Positions 20,074-29,302 of a stretch of 64,000 nt of DNA are shown piece after piece. Source of the DNA: Pseudomonas sp. NCCP-436 (lineage in GTDB: Bacteria > Pseudomonadota > Gammaproteobacteria > Pseudomonadales > Pseudomonadaceae); contig NZ_BPLZ01000007.1 of assembly GCF_019656335.1 (NCBI RefSeq), positions 150,239-214,238 of the forward strand, written 5' to 3'. The notes below the pieces were generated by a model. That model had not been told where the DNA came from. It did not search any database and saw nothing but the letters and a program-made list of their open reading frames with translations. The translations under genes and the position numbers were made by a program. Numbering within the stretch: position 1 is the first letter of the stretch; every line of letters starts with the position of its first letter.

Positions 20074-20752
20074 GGTAATCGCTGCCACCGAGCTGACGAA
20101 TCTGCTGGCGGATCCAGCCTGCGCGGCGCTGTACGTAGGCATCCGGGCGGCCGGCGCTCCAGCGGTGTGGGTTGGGCAGTACGGCGGCCAACTGGCTGGC
20201 CTGCTGGGTATTGAGGTAAGGCGCGCCAATGCCGAAGTGGTGCTGTGCGGCCGCTTCGGCGCCAAAGATGCCGTCGCCCCATTCGACGCTGTTGAGGTAG
20301 ACCTCAAGGATGCGTTCCTTCGACCAGAGCAGCTCGATCAGGCTGGTGAACCAGGCTTCCAGTCCCTTGCGCAGCCAACTGCGGCCGGACCAGAGGAACA
20401 GGTTTTTGGCTACCTGCTGGCTCAGTGTGCTGGCACCGCGCAGCGAGCCACCGCTCTGGTTGTGCGCCAGTGCTGCACGGATGGCTTGCACGTCAAAGCC
20501 CCAGTGCTCGGCGAATTTCTGATCCTCGCCGGCGATTACCGCCATCTTCAACGAGTCCGGCAACTCCTGCCAGGGACGCCACTGGCGCTTGAGAGACAGC
20601 GACTGGCCGCTGCTCCAGGACTCGATCTTGCGCTCGAGCATCAGCGCCGTGGCGGGTGGCGGCAGCCAGCGCAGGGCAAGCACCAGAAGGGCGCTGCTCA
20701 GCATCAGCCAGAGCAGCAGTTTCAGCAGGCGGCGGGGCAGGGAGCGCAGCAT
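20042..20752 (-). CDS. mtgA: Monofunctional biosynthetic peptidoglycan transglycosylase
   Basis: A 236-residue GT51 glycosyltransferase that polymerises lipid II into glycan strands. An N-terminal membrane anchor (LLKLLLWLMLSSALLVLALRWL) precedes the catalytic domain. Visible motifs are AVIAGEDQKFAEHWGFD (catalytic Glu), GASTLSQQVAKNLFLW and KERILEVYLNSVEWGDGIFGAEAAA (second catalytic Glu). There is no transpeptidase domain, which separates it from class A penicillin-binding proteins. It converges on and overlaps yhhN. Confidence 0.95.
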   Translation of the reverse strand: MLRSLPRRLLKLLLWLMLSSALLVLALRWLPPPATALMLERKIESWSSGQSLSLKRQWRPWQELPDSLKMAVIAGEDQKFAEHWGFDVQAIRAALAHNQSGGSLRGASTLSQQVAKNLFLWSGRSWLRKGLEAWFTSLIELLWSKERILEVYLNSVEWGDGIFGAEAAAQHHFGIGAPYLNTQQASQLAAVLPNPHRWSAGRPDAYVQRRAGWIRQQIRQLGGSDYLNRLKPQTSG

Positions 20753-20906
20753 GGTGTCTCGCAGTCCGGAGGTGGTGGCTAATTAGAACAAAAAATGTCG
20801 GGGTGTGCGGAACATCCCCGCCTGAAGCGTCCCAGTGACAATACGACCGTTACTCGGACTGTGACGATGAGTAAACTGCCTCCGATCAACTGTTATAGGA
20901 GGCTTC

Positions 20907-21278
20907 ATGGCACGTTTCTGGTTGTTGCTGTCTGCTCTGGCCGGGTTGTCCGGTGTTGCCCTGGGGGCCTTTGCCGCCCACGGCCTGAAGCACCGCCTGA
21001 GTGCCGAATACCTGGCGGTATTTCAAACCGGCACCCACTACCAGCTGATTCATGCACTGGCCCTGTTTGGTGTCGCTTTGCTGGCGCTGCATGCTCCGAG
21101 TCGACTGATCAATCTGGCCGGCACGGCGTTCGCCGTTGGAATTCTGCTGTTCTCGGGCAGCCTGTATGTGCTGACACTCAGTGGGCTTGGCAAGTTGGGA
21201 CTGATTACTCCTATAGGAGGAGTGGCCTTCATGCTGGGCTGGCTGTGCCTGGGGCTGGCGGCGTGGAAAATGAGCTGA
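20907..21278 (+). CDS. DUF423 family small membrane protein (YgdD-like)
   Basis: A 123-residue protein with four hydrophobic helices. The family signature GAFAAHGLKHRLSAEYLAVFQTGTHYQLIHALAL spans residues 15-48, rich in conserved His. TAGGAGG six bases before the ATG is a near-perfect ribosome site. It is divergent from mtgA and upstream of thiS. The function of DUF423 proteins is unknown; the topology is that of an inner-membrane protein. Confidence 0.88.
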   Translation: MARFWLLLSALAGLSGVALGAFAAHGLKHRLSAEYLAVFQTGTHYQLIHALALFGVALLALHAPSRLINLAGTAFAVGILLFSGSLYVLTLSGLGKLGLITPIGGVAFMLGWLCLGLAAWKMS

Positions 21279-21318
21279 CCGTGGCGTCAGAAATGAGGAT
21301 GAATGGCGCCATTTTACC

Positions 21319-21347
21319 TTGGTCATGATCAGTTAACGGGCTAGAAT
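21319..21347 (+). promoter_or_regulatory. Sigma-70 type promoter candidate for thiS-thiG
   Basis: TTGGTC at 21319-21324, a 17-base spacer and TAGAAT at 21342-21347 lie 34 bases before the thiS start. The -10 overlaps a terminator-like hairpin, so the two readings compete. Confidence 0.5.
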
Positions 21348-21360
21348 GCTGGCCCTTTTT
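21338..21360 (+). terminator. Possible short terminator between DUF423 gene and thiS
   Basis: GGGCTAG (21338-21344), loop AATG, CTGGCCC (21349-21355), then TTTTT. The stem has seven pairs, one of them G-T. It lies 60 bases after the DUF423 stop. Confidence 0.5.
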
Positions 21361-21380
21361 CTAGTTGTGACCGAGCCGTC

Positions 21381-21581
21381 ATGCGCATTCTGTTGAATGG
21401 TGAACCCTTTGAGCTGCCCGAGCAGCAGACCGTCGCGGAGTTGTTGAGTCGCCTCGATCTGGCCGGCCGCCGGGTGGCGGTAGAGCTCAACCTGGACATT
21501 GTTCCGCGTAGCCAGCACGCCAGTACTCAGCTCGCCGAAGGCGATCAGGTGGAAGTGGTACACGCCATCGGCGGCGGTTGA
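21381..21581 (+). CDS. thiS: Sulfur carrier protein ThiS
   Basis: A 66-residue ubiquitin-fold protein ([22 protein letters not shown]) that carries thiocarboxylate sulfur for the thiazole ring of thiamine. It ends HAIGGG, providing the C-terminal Gly-Gly that is adenylated and thiolated. It lies 19 bases upstream of thiG. I see no thiamine pyrophosphate riboswitch upstream. Confidence 0.95.
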   Translation: MRILLNGEPFELPEQQTVAELLSRLDLAGRRVAVELNLDIVPRSQHASTQLAEGDQVEVVHAIGGG

Positions 21582-21600
21582 TCCCTTTGAGGAGTTTCCC

Positions 21601-22395
21601 ATGAGCCAAGTTCGCAACGACAAGCCCTTTACCCTGGCCGGTCGTACCTTCCAGTCGCGCCTGCTGGTCGGTACCGGCAAGTATCGCGACATGGACGAAA
21701 CCCGTGACGCCATCGCGGCCTCTGGTGCCGAGATCGTCACCGTGGCTGTGCGTCGTACCAATATCGGGCAGAACCCGGACGAGCCAAACCTGCTCGATGT
21801 CATCAGCCCCGAGCAATACACCATCCTGCCCAACACAGCCGGTTGCTACGACGCCAGTGAGGCCGTGCGAACCTGCCGTTTGGCTCGCGAACTGCTGGAT
21901 GGCCACAACCTGGTGAAGCTGGAAGTGCTGGCTGACCAGAAGACTCTGTTTCCCAACGTCATCGAGACCATCAAGGCGGCCGAGATACTGGTAAAGGATG
22001 GCTTTGACGTGATGGTCTACACCAGTGACGATCCCATCATCGCCCGCCAGTTGGCGGAAATCGGCTGCATCGCGGTGATGCCGCTGGCCGGCCTGATTGG
22101 CTCGGGTCTGGGCATTTGCAACCCGTATAACCTGCGCATCATCCTCGAAGAGGCCAAGGTTCCGGTACTGGTCGATGCAGGGGTGGGCACCGCCTCCGAC
22201 GCCACCATCGCCATGGAGCTGGGCTGCGAGGCGGTGTTGCTCAACAGCGCCATTGCCCATGCGCAGGATCCGATCCTGATGGCCCGCGCCATGAAGCATG
22301 CAGTCGAGGCCGGGCGCCTGGCCTACCTGGCCGGGCGTATGCCGAAGAAACTCTACGCCACAGCTTCTTCGCCGCTCGATGGCCTGATTGGCTAA
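21601..22395 (+). CDS. thiG: Thiazole synthase
   Basis: A 264-residue TIM-barrel enzyme. It builds the thiazole phosphate moiety of thiamine from deoxyxylulose phosphate, dehydroglycine or glycine imine and ThiS thiocarboxylate. Signatures are [14 protein letters not shown] near residue 15, [21 protein letters not shown] near residue 102 and [13 protein letters not shown] near residue 185. GAGGAG before the ATG fixes the start; the frame is open further upstream inside thiS. It is cotranscribed with thiS. Confidence 0.97.
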   Translation: MSQVRNDKPFTLAGRTFQSRLLVGTGKYRDMDETRDAIAASGAEIVTVAVRRTNIGQNPDEPNLLDVISPEQYTILPNTAGCYDASEAVRTCRLARELLDGHNLVKLEVLADQKTLFPNVIETIKAAEILVKDGFDVMVYTSDDPIIARQLAEIGCIAVMPLAGLIGSGLGICNPYNLRIILEEAKVPVLVDAGVGTASDATIAMELGCEAVLLNSAIAHAQDPILMARAMKHAVEAGRLAYLAGRMPKKLYATASSPLDGLIG

Positions 22396-22472
22396 GCCGA
22401 CGCCGGCGATTGGCAGCGCCTGTCCGCCGGTGACCGTATTGGCGCAACTGCAAGCAATCTCAAGAGCACAGC

Positions 22473-23189
22473 ATGACTGACACACAACAGCCCGAACTGA
22501 CCGCAGACGGTCGCCAGCGCCGTACTATCAAGAGTTTCGTGATGCGCGCCGGGCGCATGACCGAGGCCCAGCAACGCGGCCTCGACAAGGGTTGGCCGTT
22601 GTTTGGCCTGGAGCTGGAGGACGGCCTGCGTGATTTTGACCAGGTATTCGGTCGCAGCGCATCGCGGACCTTTGAGATCGGTTTCGGCATGGGACACTCG
22701 ACCCTGGAGATGGCCGCTGCCGCGCCGGAGCACGACTTTATCGGCGTCGAGGTGCACAAGCCGGGAGTTGGTGCCCTGCTCAACGGGGCGATGGCGCAGG
22801 GCCTGAACAATATCCGCGTGTACAGTTGCGATGCGCTAGAGGTGCTGCGCAACTGTGTGGCGGACGCCAGCCTTGACCGTGTGCTGCTGTTCTTTCCGGA
22901 TCCCTGGCACAAGGCGCGGCACCACAAGCGGCGCATCGTGCAGCCGGTCTTCGCCGAGCTGGTGCGGCGTAAGCTGAAAGTGGGTGGCGTGCTGCACATG
23001 GCGACTGACTGGGAGAACTACGCCGAGCACATGCTTGAGGTTATGAACGCCGCGCCCGGCTATCGCAATCTCTCTGCCGACGGCACCTATGTCCCGCGCC
23101 CGCAGGAGCGTCCGGTGACCAAGTTCGAGCGTCGCGGCGAACGACTGGGTCATGGTGTATGGGATCTCAAGTTCCAGCGCGAGGATTGA
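22473..23189 (+). CDS. trmB: tRNA (guanine-N(7)-)-methyltransferase
   Basis: A 238-residue SAM-dependent methyltransferase that makes m7G46 in t[18 protein letters not shown] near residue 67 is the SAM motif. [19 protein letters not shown] near residue 136 holds the TrmB catalytic aspartate region, and [10 protein letters not shown] near residue 177 is the family's C-terminal signature. It follows thiG after 77 bases, an order conserved in Pseudomonas, and may share its transcript. Confidence 0.95.
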   Translation: MTDTQQPELTADGRQRRTIKSFVMRAGRMTEAQQRGLDKGWPLFGLELEDGLRDFDQVFGRSASRTFEIGFGMGHSTLEMAAAAPEHDFIGVEVHKPGVGALLNGAMAQGLNNIRVYSCDALEVLRNCVADASLDRVLLFFPDPWHKARHHKRRIVQPVFAELVRRKLKVGGVLHMATDWENYAEHMLEVMNAAPGYRNLSADGTYVPRPQERPVTKFERRGERLGHGVWDLKFQRED

Positions 23190-23394
23190 TCAGAGACCAC
23201 GTCTGATACTTGCAGCCGTCCTGCAGGCGGCATAGCGACTAAGCTGATAACTAGAACCGACAGGATAGACAACCAGATCGGGAAAACCCGACGGGCCAGG
23301 AAGGCACCTCACCGCAAACACAACAAAGATAAGCACGTCGGTCAGGCGTGTGGAGATAAGCGGGCCGCCGTCAGGGGGCCGCAAGGAGAGCATT

Positions 23395-24738
23395 GTGTTG
23401 AGATCGGTTTCCATTCTGCTGCTTAGTGCCCTGGTTCTGCCGGCCCAGGCCAAGGTCGATGCCAGCCAGGCGGCCCGCCTGGGACAGGATTTGATGCCGC
23501 TGGGAGGCGAGCGTTCAGGTAACGCCAGCGGCACTATTCCGGCCTGGGACGGAGGTCTGACGACGCCGCCGCCCGGTTATCAGGTCGGCATGCACCACCC
23601 GGATCCCTTTGCCGACGATCAACTGCTCTATCGGGTTGATGCCGGTAACCTGGTTCAGCATGAACAGCAACTGCCGTTCGGTCTCAAGGCTCTGCTGGAG
23701 CAGTATCCGGACTTTTACCTGAAGGTCTTTCCGACTCGGCGCAGCGCCGCGGCACCGCAGCGCATCTACGATGCCACGCGCTTCAATGCGCTCCATGCCG
23801 AGCTGATTTCGGGGGGCAACGGGGTGCAGGGAGTGGCTTCCGGGGTGCCTTTCCCGATTCCTCAGAACGGCCAGGAAGCCATCTGGAACCATATCATGCG
23901 CTACCGAGGCGACCAGATCAGCATGGTCACCAACCAAGCGGCGGTGCTCGCCAACGGCAGCTACAACCTGCTCAAACTTGAGCGTGATGTCTACTTCCTC
24001 TATGGGCGGGATGGCGTGACTCCACAGGATCTGGACAACACCCTGTTCTATTACAAGTACAAGGTGGTGGCACCGGCCAAGCTGGCCGGTTCGGCTCTGG
24101 TGGTGCAGGAGACAATCGATCAGGTGCTGGCGATCCGCAAGGCCTGGCGCTTCAACCGTGGCGAGCGCCGCGTGCGGCGTCTGCCGATGCTTGCCTACGA
24201 TACTCTGCAGCCCGACACCAACGGCATGGCCACGGCGGATCAGGTGGACTCCTACAACGGTGCACCGGATCGCTACGAATGGACGTTGCAGGGCAAGCGC
24301 GAGATGCTGGTGCCCTATAACAGCTACGCGCTGCATCAGCAGGGTGTCCCCTATGCCGACATCCTGCTCGGTAAACACCTCAATCCCGAGCTGCTGCGCT
24401 ACGAGCTACACCGTGTCTGGGTGGTGGAGGCCGAATTGCGCAAAGGCTTCAGTCACCCCTACGGCAAGCGTCGCTTTTATCTGGACGAAGACAGCTGGCA
24501 AATCCTCGCCGTCGACCTGTACGACCGCGCCGGCAAGCTGATCGGCCTGCAGGAGGCCCACTCGATCAGTTACTACGAGGTGCCGATGTTTGGCTCCACG
24601 CTAGAGGCCATCTACGACCTCAAGGGCGGCCGCTATTTCGTCGACGGGTTGGACAACAACGAGCCGATATACGACTTCAATGCCAACCTGAGTCCGCGCG
24701 ATTTCACGCCGCAGGCGTTGCGCCGTGAGGGCAAGTAA
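23395..24738 (+). CDS. DUF1329 outer-membrane-associated protein
   Basis: A 447-residue exported protein with a signal peptide in residues 1-19 (LRSVSILLLSALVLPAQA). The DUF1329 domain fills the rest, with conserved GGERSGNASGTIPAWDGG near residue 38, and LRRYELHRVWVVEA-like and YDLKGGRYFVDGLDNNEP segments near the end. DUF1329 proteins adopt a LolA/LolB-like lipid-binding fold and often accompany DUF1302 proteins in lipid or alcohol degradation clusters; no DUF1302 gene is present here. AAGGAGAG lies before a GTG-TTG pair, so I use GTG 23395. Confidence 0.82.
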   Translation: MLRSVSILLLSALVLPAQAKVDASQAARLGQDLMPLGGERSGNASGTIPAWDGGLTTPPPGYQVGMHHPDPFADDQLLYRVDAGNLVQHEQQLPFGLKALLEQYPDFYLKVFPTRRSAAAPQRIYDATRFNALHAELISGGNGVQGVASGVPFPIPQNGQEAIWNHIMRYRGDQISMVTNQAAVLANGSYNLLKLERDVYFLYGRDGVTPQDLDNTLFYYKYKVVAPAKLAGSALVVQETIDQVLAIRKAWRFNRGERRVRRLPMLAYDTLQPDTNGMATADQVDSYNGAPDRYEWTLQGKREMLVPYNSYALHQQGVPYADILLGKHLNPELLRYELHRVWVVEAELRKGFSHPYGKRRFYLDEDSWQILAVDLYDRAGKLIGLQEAHSISYYEVPMFGSTLEAIYDLKGGRYFVDGLDNNEPIYDFNANLSPRDFTPQALRREGK

Positions 24739-24832
24739 GAGGGCCGGCGCAAGGCTTGATCCATGACAATGACTGCGCTGCAGACTGAGTTAGATTGAGC
24801 TGTCCGGGTTTGGCTATCAGGAGGGCAGGGCA

Positions 24833-25909
24833 GTGAGTTTGATGAAGGCAGCGGTGTTTATCGAGCCGGGGCGGATCGAGCTGGTGGACAAGCCGATCCC
24901 GCCGGTTGGCCCCAATGATGCGTTGGTGCGCATTACCACCACGACAATTTGTGGCACGGACGTGCATATCCTCAAGGGTGAGTATCCGGTGGCCAGGGGG
25001 TTGACCGTTGGTCATGAGCCGGTAGGGATCATCGAGAAGCTGGGCAGCAATGTGCAGGGCTACCAGGAGGGCCAGCGGGTCATCGCCGGCGCCATCTGCC
25101 CCAGCTTTACCTCCTATGCCTGTCAGGACGGCTATCCGGCGCAGGATGGCGGCTGTCAGTGCCATGGCTATAAGCCCATGGGCGGCTGGCGCTTCGGCAA
25201 CAGCATTGACGGTACTCAGGCCGAATACGTACTGGTGCCTGATGCCCAGGCCAACCTGGCACCAGTGCCGGACGGGTTGAGCGACGAACAGGTACTGATG
25301 TGCCCGGATATCATGTCCACCGGCTTTGCCGGGGCAGAGGCGGCCAATATCAGGATTGGTGATGTGGTGGCAGTGTTCGCTCAGGGGCCGATTGGCTTGT
25401 GCGCTACTGCCGGGGCCAAGCTGCGCGGAGCCAGCACAATCATTGCCATCGATGGCGTTGACGAGCGCCTTGGCATTGCCCGCCAGTTGGGTGCTGATGT
25501 CACTCTGAACTTCCGCGAAGTGGACGTGGTGGAAGAAATCCTCAAACTCACCGGCGGTCGCGGGGTGGATGCCTCCATTGAGGCGCTGGGCCTGCAGAGT
25601 ACCTTCGAGCAGGCGCTGCGGGTGCTCAAACCGGGCGGCACGCTATCCAGTCTGGGCGTGTACTCCAGTGATCTGACCATCCCGCTGGGCGCCTTTCACG
25701 CCGGGCTGGGTGATCATCGCATCGTCACCTCGCTGTGCCCGGGCGGCAAGGAGAGGATGCGTCGTCTGCTTGGCGTGGTGTCTTCCGGTCGTATCGATCT
25801 CGGCCCGCTGGTCACTCACCAATATCCTCTGGATGACATCGTTGCGGCCTATGACTTGTTCGCCAATCAGCGCGACGGTGTGCTGAAGGTAGCGATCAAG
25901 CCGTTCTAG
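24833..25909 (+). CDS. Zinc-dependent alcohol dehydrogenase (isopropanol-dehydrogenase-like)
   Basis: A 358-residue medium-chain dehydrogenase. Catalytic zinc ligands are visible as TICGTDVH (Cys near residue 40) and VGHEPVG (His-Glu near residues 62-63). Cysteines around residues 88-110 (CPSFTSYAC ... GGCQCHG) resemble the structural zinc loop. The cofactor fold begins at VVAVFAQGPIGLCATAGAKL near residue 180. It resembles NAD(P) secondary alcohol dehydrogenases of the isopropanol type. AGGAGG precedes the GTG start; ATG 24842 is an alternative. It is monocistronic and convergent with DUF3392. Confidence 0.85.
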   Translation: MSLMKAAVFIEPGRIELVDKPIPPVGPNDALVRITTTTICGTDVHILKGEYPVARGLTVGHEPVGIIEKLGSNVQGYQEGQRVIAGAICPSFTSYACQDGYPAQDGGCQCHGYKPMGGWRFGNSIDGTQAEYVLVPDAQANLAPVPDGLSDEQVLMCPDIMSTGFAGAEAANIRIGDVVAVFAQGPIGLCATAGAKLRGASTIIAIDGVDERLGIARQLGADVTLNFREVDVVEEILKLTGGRGVDASIEALGLQSTFEQALRVLKPGGTLSSLGVYSSDLTIPLGAFHAGLGDHRIVTSLCPGGKERMRRLLGVVSSGRIDLGPLVTHQYPLDDIVAAYDLFANQRDGVLKVAIKPF

Positions 25910-26006
25910 TCTCTGGACACAAGCGTCCGCGCTCGGCTTGCCTGGTCGCTGCGCGGCCGCGTGCCATGCTTGGCTTTGGTGGCTGGGTGCGCCGGGGGAT
26001 TGCGCC

Positions 26007-26330
26007 CTAGTTACGGTCGGCAAGGATGCCGATGACCACGAAGATAAGGATCAGCACTGGCGCCAGGGTGAAGTTGTTGAAGTGCGCCAGGCCCTTGGCC
26101 AGCCAGGGCGTGAGGAACACGATGGCCAGGCCGTAGCCCACCGCGCAGAAGATCACGAATAACAGGGTGCGCAGGACGAAGTTCAGGTTGCCGATGGTGC
26201 GTTGTACCCAGGCATTGATCAGCGGACCGAACAGCACCAGCAGAGTAGCCATGATGGCCAGGGAAATATCGCCAAGATGACTGCGGCTCCAGCGCGACAG
26301 GGTGACGATCAGATCCAGTAGCAAATCCAT
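26007..26330 (-). CDS. DUF3392 family membrane protein
   Basis: A 107-residue protein with three hydrophobic helices: ISLAIMATLLVLFGPLI near residue 22, FVLRTLLFVIFCAVGYGLAIVFL near residue 50 and LAPVLILIFVVIGILA at the end. The start at 26330 is set by AAGGAG; the upstream ATG at 26378 has no signal. This is DUF3392, a small family of unknown function found in pseudomonads and relatives at this same locus. Confidence 0.83.
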   Translation of the reverse strand: MDLLLDLIVTLSRWSRSHLGDISLAIMATLLVLFGPLINAWVQRTIGNLNFVLRTLLFVIFCAVGYGLAIVFLTPWLAKGLAHFNNFTLAPVLILIFVVIGILADRN

Positions 26331-26435
26331 TGAAGCTCCTTGTGAGGACGCCCGGGAACAGCCGCAGCCATGTAGCATGGGCTGCAGATTTCAGGCGTCA
26401 TAGACTACCGGATTCGCCACGGCCTGTGTGCGAGG

Positions 26436-26465
26436 GCTGGCATTTGCCAGCTTGCAGGGTGCAAG
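26436..26465. other. Two adjacent perfect hairpins between DUF3392 and hemW
   Basis: GCTGGCA-TT-TGCCAGC (26436-26451) is immediately followed by CTTGCA-GGG-TGCAAG (26451-26465). No T run follows on either strand, so these are not simple intrinsic terminators. Role unknown; they lie just past the hemW stop codon. Confidence 0.55.
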
Positions 26466-26501
26466 ACTAGCTATCCTGTCGTTGCGCAGATAGACGCAGG
26501 G

Positions 26502-27662
26502 TCAGCTCAGGAAGTGCTGCAGCAGGTCGTTGAGGAACAACTGTCCCTCGGGCGTGGCCTGCAGGTGCAACGGGTCAGGGTGCAGCAGGCGGCGCTGTTC
26601 GGCTGCCTGGCGCGCTGTATCCAGTACCTGCAGCGGAAGACCGGTACGCTGGCTGAACATTTGCGCCGGCACGCCTTCATTGAGACGCAGCGCATTGATC
26701 AGAAATTCAAACGGCAATTCGTCTGGGGTAAGCAGTCGTTCACCTGCCCGGTAGGACTTGGCCGGATCGAGATAGTCCTTCGGCAGGCGGGTTTTCCAAC
26801 TGCGCAGGATGCTTCCCTCCGGACTGCTCAGCTTGGCGTGGGCGCCGGCGCCGATACCGAGGAAGTCGCCGAACGTCCAGTAGTTGAGGTTGTGCCGTGC
26901 CTGACGGCCAGGGCGGGCGTAGGCGGACACTTCGTACTGGGCGTAGCCCTCGGCGGCGAGCAGCGCCTGGCCGGCTTCCTGGATTTCCCACAGCAGATCG
27001 TCCTCGGGTAACTCCGGCGGCTGGCTCCAGAACACCGTGTTCGGTTCCATGGTCAGCTGGTACCAGGACAGGTGGGTCGGCCCCTGGCTGATGGCCGTGC
27101 GCAGGTCGAACAGGGCATCCTCGATAGTCTGTCCGGGCAGGCCGTGCATCAGGTCGAGGTTGAAGTTGTCGAAGCCGGCGGCGCGTGCCATGTCGGCGGC
27201 GCGGATTGCCTCGTCGCCGTTGTGGATGCGTCCCAGCGCCTTGAGCTTGTCATGCTGGAAGCTCTGCACGCCAATGGACAGGCGATTGATACCCAGTGCA
27301 CGGTATCCCTTGAACTTGGCCTGCTCAAAGGTACCCGGATTGGCCTCCAGGGTGATCTCGATATCTGCTGCGAATGGAATGCGCCGTTCCACACCTTCGA
27401 GCAGACGGCCAAGGGCTCGATCGGAAAACAGGCTGGGCGTGCCGCCGCCGAAGAAGATCGATACCAGCGGCCGGCCATGGACCAGCGGCAGATCAGTGTC
27501 GAGGTCGTCGAGCAGGGCGCTGACGTATTCGTCCTCGGGCAGCACCGGTCCGGCGGCATGGGAGTTGAAATCGCAGTAGGGGCATTTGCGCACGCACCAC
27601 GGAATGTGGATGTACAGCGCCAGGGGCGGGAGCAGGAAACTCCCGCCAGCGGTATTGCTCAT
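26502..27662 (-). CDS. hemW: Heme chaperone HemW (radical SAM)
   Basis: A 386-residue radical SAM protein. The cluster motif C-X3-C-X2-C is in [17 protein letters not shown] near residues 23-33. [10 protein letters not shown] near residue 69, ANPGTFE and SIGVQSF near residue 123 and [10 protein letters not shown] near residue 160 are HemN/HemW signatures. HemW lacks the fourth cysteine spacing of true HemN and binds heme for insertion into target proteins; older annotations call it coproporphyrinogen oxidase-like. It overlaps rdgB by four bases (ATGA). Confidence 0.93.
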   Translation of the reverse strand: MSNTAGGSFLLPPLALYIHIPWCVRKCPYCDFNSHAAGPVLPEDEYVSALLDDLDTDLPLVHGRPLVSIFFGGGTPSLFSDRALGRLLEGVERRIPFAADIEITLEANPGTFEQAKFKGYRALGINRLSIGVQSFQHDKLKALGRIHNGDEAIRAADMARAAGFDNFNLDLMHGLPGQTIEDALFDLRTAISQGPTHLSWYQLTMEPNTVFWSQPPELPEDDLLWEIQEAGQALLAAEGYAQYEVSAYARPGRQARHNLNYWTFGDFLGIGAGAHAKLSSPEGSILRSWKTRLPKDYLDPAKSYRAGERLLTPDELPFEFLINALRLNEGVPAQMFSQRTGLPLQVLDTARQAAEQRRLLHPDPLHLQATPEGQLFLNDLLQHFLS

Positions 27663-28255
27663 GCCAGCTCCAGGCGCTGCTTGAGCAGGGCCATGGCGCG
27701 GGCACGGTGGCTCAGGCGGTTCTTCTGCTCGGCCGGCAGCTCGGCGCTGGAACACTGGGTTTCCGGTACCCAGAACAGCGGGTCGTAACCGAAGCCGTGT
27801 TCGCCACGGGCCTCGTGCAGGATGCGCCCGTGCCACAGGCCCTCGCAGAGGATCGGCAGGGGGTCGTCGGCATGTCGCACCAGTGCCAGGGCGCAGACGA
27901 ACTTCGCGTCGCGCTGCTCGTCGGGCACGTCCTTGAGAGCCTGGAGCAGCTTGGCATTGTTCGCTGCATCGCCCTGGCCGTCGGCATAACGCGCAGAGTA
28001 GATGCCCGGCGCGCCGCCGAGGAAGTCAACTGCCAGGCCGGAGTCATCGGCCAGGGCCGGCAGGCCGGAGATGCGTGCAGCGTTGCGCGCCTTGAGGATG
28101 GCATTCTCGACGAACGACAGGCCGGTTTCTTCCGGTTCGACCTGGCTGAACTCGCCGATCGAGCGCACGCGTACGGCGTCGCCGAGCATGGCCTGCAGCT
28201 CCTTGAGCTTGCCGACATTGTGGCTGGCCAGTACCAGTTCCTTGAAATCATTCAT
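27659..28255 (-). CDS. rdgB: dITP/XTP pyrophosphatase (RdgB/HAM1)
   Basis: A 198-residue enzyme that hydrolyses non-canonical purine triphosphates (dITP, XTP) and keeps them out of [21 protein letters not shown] near residue 7 is the nucleotide-binding signature. [25 protein letters not shown] spans residues 66-90, with the metal-binding aspartates, and [14 protein letters not shown] near residue 152 and LSHRARAM are also diagnostic. It overlaps the upstream DUF4426 gene by eight bases and hemW by four, so it is inside a tight operon. Confidence 0.95.
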   Translation of the reverse strand: MNDFKELVLASHNVGKLKELQAMLGDAVRVRSIGEFSQVEPEETGLSFVENAILKARNAARISGLPALADDSGLAVDFLGGAPGIYSARYADGQGDAANNAKLLQALKDVPDEQRDAKFVCALALVRHADDPLPILCEGLWHGRILHEARGEHGFGYDPLFWVPETQCSSAELPAEQKNRLSHRARAMALLKQRLELA

Positions 28256-28664
28256 CGGGGAACATTTCCTGGTTGAAGGTGATGCGGTGCGGGGTGTCGC
28301 CCTGGCGTACGTCAAGGGTAAAGCTCAGCACTTCGCGGGTCTTGAACGGGAACTGCGCCAGGTAGTAGATGGCTTCGCCTTCGCGTACCTGGCGGAAATT
28401 CAGCGCCGTGCTCTTGCCCAGCAGATCCTTGACCTCGCCACCAACCACCGCGGTGCTGGGCTTGCCTGTCTTGAGCACGGCGACGTTGATCACGCCGAGC
28501 GTCTTGCTGCGGGTCAGTCCGGCGGCTGCGGCGATATCCGGCTGGATAAAGCCGGAGTTGAAGACGCTGTAGTGTATGTCCAGCTCGCCGAAGCTCTGTT
28601 TGCGTTCGGCGGCGGCCGGCAGGGCCAGGCAAAGGGCGATCAGGAAGGGGATGATGCGACGCAT
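28248..28664 (-). CDS. DUF4426 periplasmic protein
   Basis: A 138-residue protein with a clean signal peptide ([19 protein letters not shown]). The mature part matches DUF4426, a beta-rich periplasmic family, with conserved [19 protein letters not shown] after the signal. Function unknown. GAGGAG lies seven bases before the ATG. It sits between metW and rdgB in the order metX-metW-DUF4426-rdgB-hemW, which is conserved in pseudomonads. Confidence 0.88.
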   Translation of the reverse strand: MRRIIPFLIALCLALPAAAERKQSFGELDIHYSVFNSGFIQPDIAAAAGLTRSKTLGVINVAVLKTGKPSTAVVGGEVKDLLGKSTALNFRQVREGEAIYYLAQFPFKTREVLSFTLDVRQGDTPHRITFNQEMFPDE

Positions 28665-28679
28665 GATGTTCTCCTCGGG

Positions 28680-29300
28680 TCAGACCGCGACACGGTGGGC
28701 GGGCAGGTCGGCGCCGCTGATACGGTAGATGCCGATTTCGCCCAGCAGGTTGGGCCACAGGCGGCTGCCGAAGCCATGGCGGTGGTCGCGATCCACTGCC
28801 AGGCGCTCTTCCACCCGGGCCCCCTGTTCATGGCACAGACGCTCGAAATCCTCGAAGGTGCAGAAGTGGATGTTCGGCGTGTTGTACCAGGTGTAGGGCA
28901 GGAAATCCGATACGGGCATACGACCCTTGGTGGTCAGATACCAGCGGCAGCGCCAGTGGCCGAAGTTGGGAAAGGTGATGATGCAGGTCCGGCCCACCCG
29001 CAGCATCTCGGCCAGTACCTTGTCCGGATAGTGCAGCGCCTGCAGCGACTGGGTCATGACCACCACGTCGAAGCTGTTGCTGGCGAAGTTGCCCAGGCCC
29101 AGGTCGAGGTTCTGTTCGATGACGTTGACGCCGCGCTCGATGCACAGGGCGATCTTGTCCGGGTCGATCTCCAGACCGTAGCCGGAGACCTGCTTGTTGT
29201 CGCGCAACCAGGCCAGCAGTTCGCCGTCGCCGCAGCCCAGGTCGAGCACGCGGCTGCCCGGGGCAATCCAGTCCTGGATGATTTCCAGATCCGCTCGCAT
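28680..29300 (-). CDS. metW: Methionine biosynthesis protein MetW
   Basis: A 206-residue methyltransferase-fold protein. GSRVLDLGCGDGELLAWL near residue 15 is the SAM motif, with FPNFGHWRCRWYL near residue 112 and TKGRMPVSDFLPYTWYNTPNIHFCT following as MetW signatures. MetW works with MetX in homoserine acylation in proteobacteria. GAGGTG lies five bases before ATG 29300; GTG 29306, which overlaps the metX stop as GTGA, is an alternative start. It is cotranscribed with metX. Confidence 0.92.
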   Translation of the reverse strand: MRADLEIIQDWIAPGSRVLDLGCGDGELLAWLRDNKQVSGYGLEIDPDKIALCIERGVNVIEQNLDLGLGNFASNSFDVVVMTQSLQALHYPDKVLAEMLRVGRTCIITFPNFGHWRCRWYLTTKGRMPVSDFLPYTWYNTPNIHFCTFEDFERLCHEQGARVEERLAVDRDHRHGFGSRLWPNLLGEIGIYRISGADLPAHRVAV

Positions 29301-29302
29301 GC

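Noticed and set aside
21279..21600. Thiamine pyrophosphate riboswitch before thiS or thiG
   Set aside because: I looked for the CTGAGA and ACCTGA blocks and did not find them.
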